From positions 1-64,000 of the forward strand of contig JBBPYC010000021.1 in NCBI GenBank assembly GCA_038200275.1: a stretch of DNA of 64,000 nucleotides, given 5' to 3'. The stretch is from JBBPYC01 sp038200275 (GTDB taxonomy: Bacteria; Pseudomonadota; Gammaproteobacteria; Burkholderiales; Burkholderiaceae_C). Below the pieces are notes generated by a model. That model worked only from the letters and a program-made list of their open reading frames with translations. It did not search any database and was not told where the DNA came from. Below are positions 53,014 to 61,578 of the stretch, in pieces; position 1 is the stretch's first letter, and each line of letters opens with the position of its first letter. The translations under genes and the position numbers were made by a program.

Positions 53014-54336
53014 CTACACCGAGAACTGCAGGATGAACAACGTGATCGACGGAAATGCGACCAGCAACAGCACACGCAGTAGGTCGCTCGCGACGAATGG
53101 CAGCACGCCGCGGTACGCCTCGCGGATCGAGATGTCGGGCGCCATCGACTGGATGATGAACAGATTCATGCCAACCGGCGGCGTGATGAGGCCGACTTCC
53201 ACCACGATCAGCACCAGCACCCCGAACCAGATGGCGGTGTGCTCGGGCGGCAGCCCGAAGTCCAGGCCGGAGATCATCGGAAAGAAGATCGGAATCGTCA
53301 GCAGGATCATGGACAGCGAGTCCATCACGCAGCCGAACACGATATAGAACACCAGGATGGCAGCGAGCACTGAGTAAGGCGACAAATCCTGCGCGCCGAC
53401 CCAGCCAGCCAGCTCTTGCGGCAGTTGCGACAGCGCAAGAAACGTGTTGTACGCGGCTGCACCCAGCACGATCAGAAACACCATTGCCGTGCCAGATGCG
53501 GTGGCTTCAAACGCGCTGCGCAGGCTGGCCCGGCTCAAACCGCCGCGCCACCACGCCAGCAGGCCGGTCGTGGCGGCACCCACGGCGGCGCCTTCGGTCG
53601 GCGTGAACAGCCCGCCATAGATACCGCCCACCACGACGATGAAGATCAGCAGCACCGGCCAGACAGCTGCCAACGCCTGCATGCGCTGGGGCCACGGCAC
53701 TGGTGCCAGATCGCCCGCGAGCGAGGGTTTGAGCCGCACCGACAGGTTCACCACCAGCATGTAGCCCAGCATGGCCAGAATGCCCGGCACAAGGGCAGCA
53801 GCAAACATCTTTGCGATGTTCTGCTCGGCCAGGATTGCGTAGATCACAAGCACGATCGACGGGGGAATCAGGATGCCGAGTGTGCCGCCAGCCGCCAGTG
53901 CGCCGGTGGCCAGGCTGCCAGCGTAGCCCGCGCGACGCAACTCGGGCAACGCCACCTGGCCCATCGTCGCAGCGGTCGCCAGCGACGAGCCGCAGATCGA
54001 GCCGAAGCCCGCACAGGCGCCGATCGCCGCCATCGCGACGCCGCCTTTTCTGTGCCCGACGAAGGCTTCGGCCGCCTTGAACAGCGCGCGCGACATGCCG
54101 CCCAATGTGGCGAACTGCCCCATCAACAGAAACAGCGGCACGATCGACAGCGAATGGTTCGAGAACGTGCCGTAGGCCAGTGTCTTGACCTGACCGAGCA
54201 CCGGCAAGACGCTGCCGAACACCTGCCAGGCGCCGATCAGGCCCACCCCCAACATGGCCAGGCCGATCGGAACACGTAGAAAAATCAACAGCAACAGCAC
54301 CGGGAACGACCAGACGGCCAGCAGCAACGGATCCAT
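53014..54336 (-). CDS. TRAP transporter large permease (DctM-type)
   Basis: The 440-residue protein has about 12 membrane helices and the DctM signature GFGSICGSSLATAATMGQVALPE (about residues 110-132), plus PTEGAAVGA and TPPVGMNLFI (about 385-394). It is the ion-coupled channel subunit of a TRAP uptake system for an organic acid. It follows the small permease by three bases and runs into the broken VOC gene and pobA. Confidence 0.95.
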   Translation of the reverse strand: MDPLLLAVWSFPVLLLLIFLRVPIGLAMLGVGLIGAWQVFGSVLPVLGQVKTLAYGTFSNHSLSIVPLFLLMGQFATLGGMSRALFKAAEAFVGHRKGGVAMAAIGACAGFGSICGSSLATAATMGQVALPELRRAGYAGSLATGALAAGGTLGILIPPSIVLVIYAILAEQNIAKMFAAALVPGILAMLGYMLVVNLSVRLKPSLAGDLAPVPWPQRMQALAAVWPVLLIFIVVVGGIYGGLFTPTEGAAVGAATTGLLAWWRGGLSRASLRSAFEATASGTAMVFLIVLGAAAYNTFLALSQLPQELAGWVGAQDLSPYSVLAAILVFYIVFGCVMDSLSMILLTIPIFFPMISGLDFGLPPEHTAIWFGVLVLIVVEVGLITPPVGMNLFIIQSMAPDISIREAYRGVLPFVASDLLRVLLLVAFPSITLFILQFSV

Positions 54337-54339
54337 CGG

Positions 54340-54867
54340 TCAGTGCCCCCCGCCGGCACCCGCCGCTGCCGCGTAGGGTGCAGGCGGCGATGCGAGGCCG
54401 AGGGACTCAAGCAGGCGCCAAAAGTACGCGATGCAGCCGAACACCGCCGGTACCATCGACGCCGCAAAGCCGAACCAGACCGGCATCTGCAGGATGAAGC
54501 TCATCTCACCGTTGTCGAAATACTCTTCCGTGGCAACGCCCATTCGCCAGGTCAGCAGCAGCCAAATGAGCAGCATCAGCGCGTCGGACAACACATCCAG
54601 TACGCGGCGAAGTGGTAAGGGGTAGCTCTTCCAGAACAGATCGACCATCGCGTGGCCGCGTGTCAGGTGGCACCAGGGCAGAAAGCAGAACACCGCGAGC
54701 GCGGTGCCGGCCTCGACCAGCTCGAAGTCGCCCGGCACCGGCGCCAGCCCAAGCGGCGTGAGCGCGCGGCCAATGATGCTGATGACGCTCATCAATGCGA
54801 TGGCCGTCAGTACCAACGCGCCGAACCACGCGATGAAGCGCGCCAGCGCGTAGACAACTTGATTCAT
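54340..54867 (-). CDS. TRAP transporter small permease (DctQ-type)
   Basis: The 175-residue protein has four membrane helices (about residues 8-30, 48-66, 88-108 and 128-152), as in DctQ subunits. The motifs FCFLPWCHLTRGHAMVDLF (about 59-77) and WFGFAASM (about 130-137) are conserved. It partners the large permease to form the TRAP membrane complex. The ATG at 54867 was chosen because it begins right before the first helix. Its C-terminus is Ala/Gly rich. Confidence 0.9.
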   Translation of the reverse strand: MNQVVYALARFIAWFGALVLTAIALMSVISIIGRALTPLGLAPVPGDFELVEAGTALAVFCFLPWCHLTRGHAMVDLFWKSYPLPLRRVLDVLSDALMLLIWLLLTWRMGVATEEYFDNGEMSFILQMPVWFGFAASMVPAVFGCIAYFWRLLESLGLASPPAPYAAAAGAGGGH

Positions 54868-55020
54868 CTGCAATGCGTTTGAAAACACCGTCTGGCGCAT
54901 CCGACCCCCGCGGCGCTGCAAACAACGCTTGCGACACTGTCACCAATTGCCTTCCTGGCAACGACCCGCACCACACCCACTCTTTTGATTTGCATGCAGG
55001 CGGTGCAGCGCTGTATGCGC

Positions 55021-56049
55021 CTACTTCTGCTTTGCGTACTTGTCGATCAACGCTTCGGCCTCGGCCGCAAGCTTCTGGCCGTCGATGCCTTTTTCTGCGA
55101 CCTCTTTGAACCAGATTGCTCGTGTGCCTTCCGCTTCGCGCTTCCAGCGCGCGGTCTGGTTTGCGTCCAGCGTGATGATGTTGTTGCCGGCGGCCTTCAC
55201 GGCAGCCAAGCCGGCCTTGTCGCCCTCATCCATTGCGCGGCCGTACAGCGCGGCCGTCTCCATGCCACTGTTGTTGTCGATCACCTTCTTCAAGTCGACT
55301 GGCAGCTTTTCGTAGCTGGCCTTGTTCATCATCAAGGCAAACGTCTGCGTGTAGAGACCTTGGTCGCCTGAAAATTGGGTATGGTTCTTCACGATCTGCT
55401 GGACCTTGAGCGCCGGCACCACTTCCCACGGAATTGTCGCAGCCTGCACCACGCCCTTGGACAACGCCTCACCGATCGACGGCACCGGCATGCCGACTGG
55501 TGTGGCGCCCAGCTGCTCGAGCATGATGTTGATCACACGCGAGCCGCCGCGCACTTTCATGCCCTTCAAGTCTTCGAGCTTCGTGATCGGCTCCCGGCTG
55601 TGGAAAAGGCCAGGGCCATGCACATGCACGGCGATCAGGTGCACGTCCTTGAACTCATCCAGCGCGTTCTTCTCGACGAACGCTTGGAACGCGCGCGAAG
55701 ACGACTCCGCATTGCCAGAGATGAACGGCAGCTCGAAGGCTTCGGATTTCGGAAAGCGGCCCGGCGTGTAGCCCAGCACGGTCCAGACGATGTCGACCAC
55801 GCCGTCCTTCACCTGGTCGAGCAGGTCGGACGGTTTGCCACCCAGCTGCATTGCGGGGAACTGCTGGATCTTGATGCGGTTGCCGCTTTCGGTCTCGATC
55901 TTCTTGGCCCACGGCGCAATCGCCTTGGCCGGAATGGTTGCCTGCGGCGGCAGCAGTTGGTGCAGCCGCAATGTGATGTCGGCCGCGCCTGCGGACTGCA
56001 TGGCACCGACGATTGCAAGCGCACCGAGCGCCTTGAACAGCATCTTCAT
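55021..56049 (-). CDS. TRAP transporter solute-binding protein (DctP-type)
   Basis: The 342-residue protein has a signal peptide (about residues 1-22) and the DctP fold: FPAMQLGGKPSDLLDQVKDGVVDIVWTVLGY (about 64-95), MKVRGGSRVINIMLEQLGATPVGMP (about 162-186) and IPWEVVPALKV (about 204-214). It captures an organic acid for the DctQ/DctM membrane pair. A GGGGGAGAC ribosome site precedes the ATG. It is the first gene of the operon that continues to pobA, so an aromatic acid such as 4-hydroxybenzoate is a plausible ligand. Confidence 0.93.
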   Translation of the reverse strand: MKMLFKALGALAIVGAMQSAGAADITLRLHQLLPPQATIPAKAIAPWAKKIETESGNRIKIQQFPAMQLGGKPSDLLDQVKDGVVDIVWTVLGYTPGRFPKSEAFELPFISGNAESSSRAFQAFVEKNALDEFKDVHLIAVHVHGPGLFHSREPITKLEDLKGMKVRGGSRVINIMLEQLGATPVGMPVPSIGEALSKGVVQAATIPWEVVPALKVQQIVKNHTQFSGDQGLYTQTFALMMNKASYEKLPVDLKKVIDNNSGMETAALYGRAMDEGDKAGLAAVKAAGNNIITLDANQTARWKREAEGTRAIWFKEVAEKGIDGQKLAAEAEALIDKYAKQK

Positions 56050-56287
56050 TGAATTTGTCTCCCCCTGATTGATGGTTGTGTCCGGGCACACCGTTGCGTG
56101 CCGTGCAACTCAATATAACCAACAACCCTGCTTCGCGGTGCTATGGTTTTCACGCGCCTTCAATCATCCCGTCCGCTGTGTTTGCGCTTGTGATGCAGCA
56201 CTTTCGGCCGGCATCGCAGCACAGCGGCTTTGACGGACATGCGCGGGGCCATCCATCCGCCGCCGCATCGCTGCGCGGACGCTCAGG

Positions 56288-56932
56288 TTATTGCTTGGGC
56301 CGCCCGTAGCGCGCGGTGAAGCTGGCCTGGCCCAGCAGGTTCGAATGAATCATGAAGCCGGCCAGTGCCGGCGTTGCGTCGTCCGGGATCTCCAGCTTGG
56401 GCACCTTCAGCGCGTACAGCGTGAACACATAGCGATGCGGTCGATCGCCCCGTGGCGGGCAGACGCCGCCGTAGCCGGCTTGGCCGTAATCGTTGCGCAA
56501 CTGGCGCGCGCCGGGCGCCAGCAGGCTACCGTCGGCAGCGCCCGCATCGGCGTTCAGGCCGCTGACGTGGCCGGGAATATCGATCACCACCCAGTGCCAC
56601 CACCCGGAGCCGGTCGGCGCATCCGGGTCGTAGAGCGTCAGCGCAAAGCTCTGCGTGCCTTCGGGTGCGCCGGTCCAGTCAAGTGCGGGCGACTTGTTGT
56701 CGCCGCTGCAATCAAAGCCGTTGAACTCGAAACGCGCATCGATCGTGCCGCCGGCCTGGACTTCTCGGCTCTCCAGCTTGAAGCCGGATACGCCGGCTGC
56801 CTCCGGCTCGTCGTCCGCGTCCAGCCAACGGGTGACGCCCGACAGCGATCCGCGTTCGCGCTTTTCCTGCGCGATCCAGTTGACGAGCGCGGCGCCGATC
56901 GCGGCCGCGGTAAGGGTTCTCAAAATGCCCAT
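56288..56932 (-). CDS. YbhB/YbcL Raf-kinase-inhibitor-like protein
   Basis: The 214-residue protein has a hydrophobic N-terminal helix (ILRTLTAAAIGAALVNWIA, about residues 3-21). The PEBP-like core includes FKLESREVQ (about 51-59), SPALDWTGAPEGTQSFAL (about 81-98), GSGWWHWVVIDIP (about 108-120) and YGGVCPPRGDRPHRYVF (about 154-170). Bacterial members are small binding proteins of unknown role. It is alone, divergent from corA, with a 162-base gap between them. Confidence 0.9.
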   Translation of the reverse strand: MGILRTLTAAAIGAALVNWIAQEKRERGSLSGVTRWLDADDEPEAAGVSGFKLESREVQAGGTIDARFEFNGFDCSGDNKSPALDWTGAPEGTQSFALTLYDPDAPTGSGWWHWVVIDIPGHVSGLNADAGAADGSLLAPGARQLRNDYGQAGYGGVCPPRGDRPHRYVFTLYALKVPKLEIPDDATPALAGFMIHSNLLGQASFTARYGRPKQ

Positions 56933-57094
56933 GAGCGTATCTCCTTCTTTTCCAGGTTTTGTCGCTTGCGACTGCCGTTGATCTGACCTCGCTCGCCATC
57001 ATGCCGCAGGCGTGGTGGTCGGCTGCGGAAAGATCAGCGCCCGCAGGCATTCCCCTGCCCCCGCCGCAAACCCTTGCCCGATACTCTGCCGCCT

Positions 57095-58222
57095 ATGCAA
57101 GTCTTTCAGTTTGAGGGTGGTCGCGTGGCCGAAAGCACCACATTGCCCGTGGCCTTGTCGCCAGACGGTTTTGTCTGGGTTACGGCCGAACGGGTGGAGT
57201 TCGAAACGGGCTTGACTCAACTGCAAGCCGATCTGGCACGACTGACCGGCACCCAACTCGTCGATTTGCACGTGCAGGACCTGCTGAGCCGGCAGCTGCC
57301 TTCGCAGTACGACTACACGTCGCAATACGACCTGCTGGTGTTTCGGCGGCTGGCTGCGCAAGGCGATCCGCCCGCGATGCGCCGCGGCGCACCGGCTTCG
57401 GCGGCGCCTCTGCCGGGCGCACTGCTGCCGCGCATCGACACCACGCCGGTCGGCTTCGTGGTGTTCGACCGCGTGCTGTTGTCGGTGCATCCGGCCGAGT
57501 GCGCTGTGCGCAACGCGTTCATCGCGCGGTTGTCAGGCGCAGCGCCACCGGCCACGAACGGTTCAACCGATTCGCCCGCATTGCGCCCTGCCGCCGTTGC
57601 ACGCTCTGCAACGAGTCCAGCCGACTTGATGCTGCGGCTCGTGAACCTGATGGTCGACGGCTTTCTGGAACTGCGGCGCGAGCTGACGCAGCAGCTCGAC
57701 CATTGGCAAGCCGAGCTGTTGAACCCGAAGAGCCGCGCGATCGACTGGAGCACGATGCTCGACGTGCGCCTTGCGCTGCACGAACTCGATCAAATCTGCG
57801 AAGACCAACGCGCTGCCGTACAGGACTGGACCGACACGGTGGAAACCTGGCCCGATGCGGCGACGCAGCCAGCGCAACGTGAGCGCGATCTGCTGCTGGT
57901 GCGCAGCCGCGATCTGCTCGAACACATCGAACGCGTGGTGCACCACGTGAGAAGGCTCGAGCAAAGCGCCGAGACCGCAGTGCAGATGCATTTTTCTGCG
58001 CAAAGCAACCGCACCAACGACATCATGCGTGTGCTCACCGTGCTGACCGCGGTGTTTCTGCCACTGAACCTGATCGCGGGCATCTTCGGGATGAACTTCG
58101 AATCGATTCCGTTGTTGCACAAGGCCGCCGGCTTCTGGATCGCGATGGGTGCGATGGCAGTGATCGCCGTCGCGCTGGTGGTGTTCTTCTGGCGCAAGCG
58201 GTACCTGGAGCGAACGAGGTAA
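57095..58222 (+). CDS. CorA-family divalent cation transporter
   Basis: The 375-residue protein has a long cytoplasmic N-terminal domain (about 1-305) and two C-terminal membrane helices. The channel motif GMNFE (about residues 332-336) belongs to the GMN signature of the CorA/ZntB family, with Phe-Glu following. The YDYTSQYDLLVFRRL segment (about 72-86) is less typical. It would conduct Mg2+, Ni2+ or Zn2+. The ATG at 57095 begins the soluble domain; an in-frame TTG seven codons upstream is possible. It is followed by a 45-bp intergenic repeat. Confidence 0.9.
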   Translation: MQVFQFEGGRVAESTTLPVALSPDGFVWVTAERVEFETGLTQLQADLARLTGTQLVDLHVQDLLSRQLPSQYDYTSQYDLLVFRRLAAQGDPPAMRRGAPASAAPLPGALLPRIDTTPVGFVVFDRVLLSVHPAECAVRNAFIARLSGAAPPATNGSTDSPALRPAAVARSATSPADLMLRLVNLMVDGFLELRRELTQQLDHWQAELLNPKSRAIDWSTMLDVRLALHELDQICEDQRAAVQDWTDTVETWPDAATQPAQRERDLLLVRSRDLLEHIERVVHHVRRLEQSAETAVQMHFSAQSNRTNDIMRVLTVLTAVFLPLNLIAGIFGMNFESIPLLHKAAGFWIAMGAMAVIAVALVVFFWRKRYLERTR

Positions 58223-58228
58223 AGCATT

Positions 58229-58273
58229 CCCCCAGGCTTCGCTCCCTGCAATCGGCTTTCACCTTCCCCCCCC
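58229..58273 (-). repeat. Intergenic repeat, copy A
   Basis: On the minus strand it reads GGGGGGGAAGGTGAAAGCCG, then ATTGCAGGGAGCGAAGCC and TGGGGG. It shares the core with copies B and C (22064-22104 and 32512-32555). It lies between corA and the convergent dienelactone hydrolase gene. Confidence 0.6.
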
Positions 58274-58406
58274 TACCGAGGGCGGCGCCTGCGGCCCGAC
58301 CAAGCCACCTCCGCGGCCCTGCTGGGAAATGCCAACACCCATCGCAACGCTGAGCGGCTGAAAGTGGTGTCCGCATGCGCTTCGACACCGCGACACGTGG
58401 TCGGGG

Positions 58407-59108
58407 TTACTTCAAATGCTGTGCGAAGAATGCGAGGGTGCGATCGCGCGCTTTCGCAGCAGACTCGGCGCTGAAGCTGCCGCGCTGATCGCAGTTGAAG
58501 CCGTGCTGGGCGGGGTAGCGATACAGCTGCACGGTTGGATGGCGTTTCTCGAACGCATCGACCGAGTTGTTCGGGATCGCGCTGTCTTGTTCACCGAAGT
58601 GCGACATCACCGGCACCTTGGGTGTGCGTTGGGCGTCTGCACCGGTCGTCATGCCGCCGCCGTAGTAGGTCACGGCTGCAGCAACGCCGTTGAGCATGCA
58701 GGCAGCGCGCCAGCTCAGCAGCCCGCCCCAGCAGTAGCCCACCACGCCAACCTTCACGGGCGATGCGCCGTTGGCATCGGCTGCATACGAGATAGCCGCT
58801 TCGATGGCGGCCAGCACACCCGGCGCGGGCATTGCTTCGGCCGCAGTTTTCAACGCGCGGCCGGCGTTGATGTCGGGCGGCGCGTAGCCGAGTTCGACAC
58901 CAGGCTCGAGCCGATCGAACAGCGCGGGGGCAAGTGCGAGGTAGCCCTGCGCTGCAAAGTCATCTGCAACCGCACGGATGTGTGCGTTCACGCCGAAGAT
59001 CTCTTGAAGCACGACGATCGCACCCGTTGCCATGCCGCCAGCCGGACGCGCCAGATACGCAGGCATCGGCCGACCCTGCGGCATCTTCAGATCGATCTGT
59101 TCACCCAT
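58407..59108 (-). CDS. Dienelactone hydrolase family protein
   Basis: The 233-residue alpha/beta hydrolase has the nucleophile motif GYCWGG (about residues 120-125, Cys122), the oxyanion region VVLQEIFGVNAHIR (about 32-45) and the His motif YPAQHGFNCDQ (about 201-211). Dienelactone hydrolases open lactones in aromatic degradation, although many relatives have other esters as substrates. The start at 59108 precedes the conserved fold. It lies 49 bases after the HCCA isomerase gene on the same strand. Confidence 0.9.
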   Translation of the reverse strand: MGEQIDLKMPQGRPMPAYLARPAGGMATGAIVVLQEIFGVNAHIRAVADDFAAQGYLALAPALFDRLEPGVELGYAPPDINAGRALKTAAEAMPAPGVLAAIEAAISYAADANGASPVKVGVVGYCWGGLLSWRAACMLNGVAAAVTYYGGGMTTGADAQRTPKVPVMSHFGEQDSAIPNNSVDAFEKRHPTVQLYRYPAQHGFNCDQRGSFSAESAAKARDRTLAFFAQHLK

Positions 59109-59157
59109 GTCGATATGCTCCGGTTTGCTGCTGGAAAAAAGGGGGGAAGGCGATTCT

Positions 59158-59763
59158 TCAAGAGGCGAGCTTCGTGCGCACGAAGTCAAGCCGGTCCTGA
59201 CCCCAGAACATCTCGCTGTCCACCACGTAGGTCGGTGCACCGAAGATGCCGAGATCGGTCGCGGCCTTGGTGTTTTCGGCATATCGCGCCTGCACGGCCT
59301 GCGCTTGTGACTGCTCCAGCCGTGTCGGCGCCAGGCCGGTTTCCCGCAGCAGCTCAGCCAGCACATCGGGCTCGGCAATGTTGCGCTGCTGCTCCCATAC
59401 CGCTGAAAAGACTGCACCGCACAGGCGCATCGCGGCGTCGGCGCCGTCTTTCATTTCGACGCAGACGATCAACAACGCGGCTGGATCGCCCGCCACTGGA
59501 AAGAACTGCGGCTGAATGTGCATCGGCAGCTTGAGCTGCTCAGCAAATCGGCGCAACTCAACCAGCCGGTACGCCTGTCGCTGGGGGGCACGTTGCGGCA
59601 GGGGCAACCCACCGGACACCTTGAACACCGCGCCCAAGTCGAACGGCAGCACACGCAGCGTGACGCCCTCCCCGGCTGCGCGCACCATCTCGCGCAAGCG
59701 CACATGGCCCAGATAGGTCCACGGGCTGGCGGGCGCCAGGTAGTAATCAACGGTATGGGGCAT
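59158..59763 (-). CDS. 2-Hydroxychromene-2-carboxylate isomerase-like protein
   Basis: The 201-residue DsbA/GST-kappa-fold protein starts MPHTVDYYLAPASPWTYLGHVRL, with the S-P-W-x-Y-L-G motif of the HCCA isomerases. It ends with FGAPTYVVDSEMFWGQDRLDFV (about 174-195), the family signature. The enzyme isomerises 2-hydroxychromene-2-carboxylate in naphthalene-type degradation, and homologues have varied roles. It is divergent from the SDR gene across 67 bases. Confidence 0.9.
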   Translation of the reverse strand: MPHTVDYYLAPASPWTYLGHVRLREMVRAAGEGVTLRVLPFDLGAVFKVSGGLPLPQRAPQRQAYRLVELRRFAEQLKLPMHIQPQFFPVAGDPAALLIVCVEMKDGADAAMRLCGAVFSAVWEQQRNIAEPDVLAELLRETGLAPTRLEQSQAQAVQARYAENTKAATDLGIFGAPTYVVDSEMFWGQDRLDFVRTKLAS

Positions 59764-59830
59764 CCAGCGGCTCCTCGGTGTTTAATCAAATCAGCAAGTG
59801 CGAAAAACCTATTTTGCAGGAGACCTCAAG

Positions 59831-60577
59831 ATGAACAAAGTATTGCTCGTGACCGGCGCGAGCCGCGGCATCGGCGCTGCGACCGCCCGGCTGGCTGCGG
59901 CCGAAGGCTATGCAGTCGCCATCAACTACGCATCCAATGAGAAGGCGGCGCAGGAGGTCGTCAAAGCGATCGAAGCCAGCGGCGGCATCGCGGTTGCGCT
60001 GCAGGCCGATGTCGGCGATGAAGCGCAGGTGATGCGCCTGTTCGAGCAGGTCGACGAGCAGCTGGGTCCCTTGACCGCGCTGGTGAACAACGCGGGGGTA
60101 GTAGACGTGGCCAGCCCGGTCGCCGAGATGACCGGCGCGCGTCTGAAGCGCATGTTCGACATCAACGTGCTCGGCTCGATCTTTTGCGCACGCGAAGCGG
60201 TGCGCCGCATGAGCACCCAGCGTGGCGGCCACGGCGGTGCGATCGTGAACCTGTCGAGCGCCGCGGCGCGCCTGGGCTCACCCGGCCAATACGTCGACTA
60301 CGCTGCGGCCAAAGGGGCCATCGATGCGTTCACGATGGGCCTGGCCAAGGAAGTCGCCGCAGAAGGCATCCGCGTGAACGCCGTGCGCCCCGGCTTGATC
60401 GACACCGACATTCACGCCTCCGGCGGCGAACCCGACCGCGTGGCGCGCCTCGTGCACATGGTGCCAATGCAGCGCAGCGGCAGCGCCGAGGAAGTGGCCC
60501 AAGCCGTGGTCTGGCTGCTGTCGGACGGCGCGAGCTACACGACCATGTCGCTGCTTGATGTCTCAGGAGGCCGTTGA
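59831..60577 (+). CDS. SDR-family oxidoreductase
   Basis: The 248-residue Rossmann protein has TGASRGIG (about residues 8-15), NNAG (about 87-90) and the active-site YVDYAAAKG (about 155-163; Tyr and Lys), with the Ser at about 142. It resembles 3-ketoacyl-ACP or glucose dehydrogenase-type SDRs. Its stop overlaps the MaoC start (TGATG), so reduction and hydration steps may be linked. The ATG at 59831 follows a purine-rich stretch. Confidence 0.92.
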   Translation: MNKVLLVTGASRGIGAATARLAAAEGYAVAINYASNEKAAQEVVKAIEASGGIAVALQADVGDEAQVMRLFEQVDEQLGPLTALVNNAGVVDVASPVAEMTGARLKRMFDINVLGSIFCAREAVRRMSTQRGGHGGAIVNLSSAAARLGSPGQYVDYAAAKGAIDAFTMGLAKEVAAEGIRVNAVRPGLIDTDIHASGGEPDRVARLVHMVPMQRSGSAEEVAQAVVWLLSDGASYTTMSLLDVSGGR

Positions 60578-61116
60578 TGGAACCCACCAAACCAGCGACG
60601 CCCGCGGCGCGTGAGATTAAGCACTACTGGGAGGACCTGGTGCCTGGCACGATGCGCGAACTGGGCTCCGTCACGCCGACAGCCGAAGAAACGATCGCAT
60701 TCGCGCGTCAGTTCGATCCGCAGCCGTTTCACCTCGATGAAGAAGCTGCCAAGGCCTCGTTGTTCGGTAGTTTGAGCGCAAGCGGCTGGCACACTTGTGC
60801 GATGGCGATGCGGCTCATGGTGGACAACTTCCTGGTTGATTCGTCAAGCCTGGGCTCGCCCGGGCTGGAAAACATCAAGTGGTTGAAACCCGTGCATCCG
60901 GGCGACACGTTGAGCTTGCGCCATCACATCATCGAATCGCGCCCGCTGGCCAGCAAGCCGCACGTCGGACTGGTGCGCACGAAGTGGGAGATGCGGAACC
61001 AGCACGGCGATCAAGTGCTTCACATGGAAGGGTTTTCGATGTTTCGCCGGCGGCACGCGGCGGATTCAACAGCGGATACTGGAGAGGCCGCACCCAAAGA
61101 CAACCAAGCCCATTGA
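60577..61116 (+). CDS. MaoC-like (R)-hydratase
   Basis: The 179-residue protein has a hot-dog fold and the hydratase-2 motif FARQFDPQPFHLDEEAA (about residues 46-62), followed by LSASGWHTCAMAMRLMVD (about 67-84). It should hydrate a CoA- or ACP-linked double bond. The start overlaps the SDR stop by one base (TGATG). The last about 20 residues are a charged, disordered-looking tail. Confidence 0.9.
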   Translation: MEPTKPATPAAREIKHYWEDLVPGTMRELGSVTPTAEETIAFARQFDPQPFHLDEEAAKASLFGSLSASGWHTCAMAMRLMVDNFLVDSSSLGSPGLENIKWLKPVHPGDTLSLRHHIIESRPLASKPHVGLVRTKWEMRNQHGDQVLHMEGFSMFRRRHAADSTADTGEAAPKDNQAH

Positions 61117-61127
61117 ATGCACAGACC

Positions 61128-61538
61128 TCAGGCGGTCGGTGCCAGCAATGTGGTGGTGACTTCGGTCGTTGTAGATGTCATCAATTTGTGTACCGGGCAC
61201 TTGTCTGCCACGCTGAGCAGCTGCTGACGCTGCGCCTCGCTCAAGTCTCCGGTCAATGCCAGCGTCACGTGCAGTCGATAGACGCCGTTGCGTTCCTCGC
61301 TGTCGTCGCGCTCGACGACAGCTTCAATGCCCTCGACCGGAATGTTTTTTCGCCGTGCATACCAAAGCGTGGTGAGGGCCTTGCAGGCGCCGAGCGCGCT
61401 GTCGTACAAGTCGTGCGGCGTCGGGCCGAGGTCTTCGCCGCCGTTGGCGGGCGGCTCGTCGACTGCGAACTCATGGCCTCGAACAGACACCACGTGCCGC
61501 ATGGCGGCGTGCGTGTCCCGAGTGACGGTGATCGACAT
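61128..61538 (-). CDS. OsmC-family peroxiredoxin-like protein
   Basis: The 136-residue protein carries the two reactive cysteines of the OsmC/YhfA fold: SALGACKALT (about residues 47-56) and ADKCPVHK (about 110-117). The family detoxifies organic hydroperoxides. The ATG at 61538 begins MSITVTRDTHAAMRH. It converges with the MaoC-like gene over 11 bases, and its upstream neighbour is a large membrane protein gene on the same strand. Confidence 0.9.
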   Translation of the reverse strand: MSITVTRDTHAAMRHVVSVRGHEFAVDEPPANGGEDLGPTPHDLYDSALGACKALTTLWYARRKNIPVEGIEAVVERDDSEERNGVYRLHVTLALTGDLSEAQRQQLLSVADKCPVHKLMTSTTTEVTTTLLAPTA

Positions 61539-61578
61539 GGTAAGGCTCCTTGTTTCGTTAATGGCGAACGGCTGCAAC

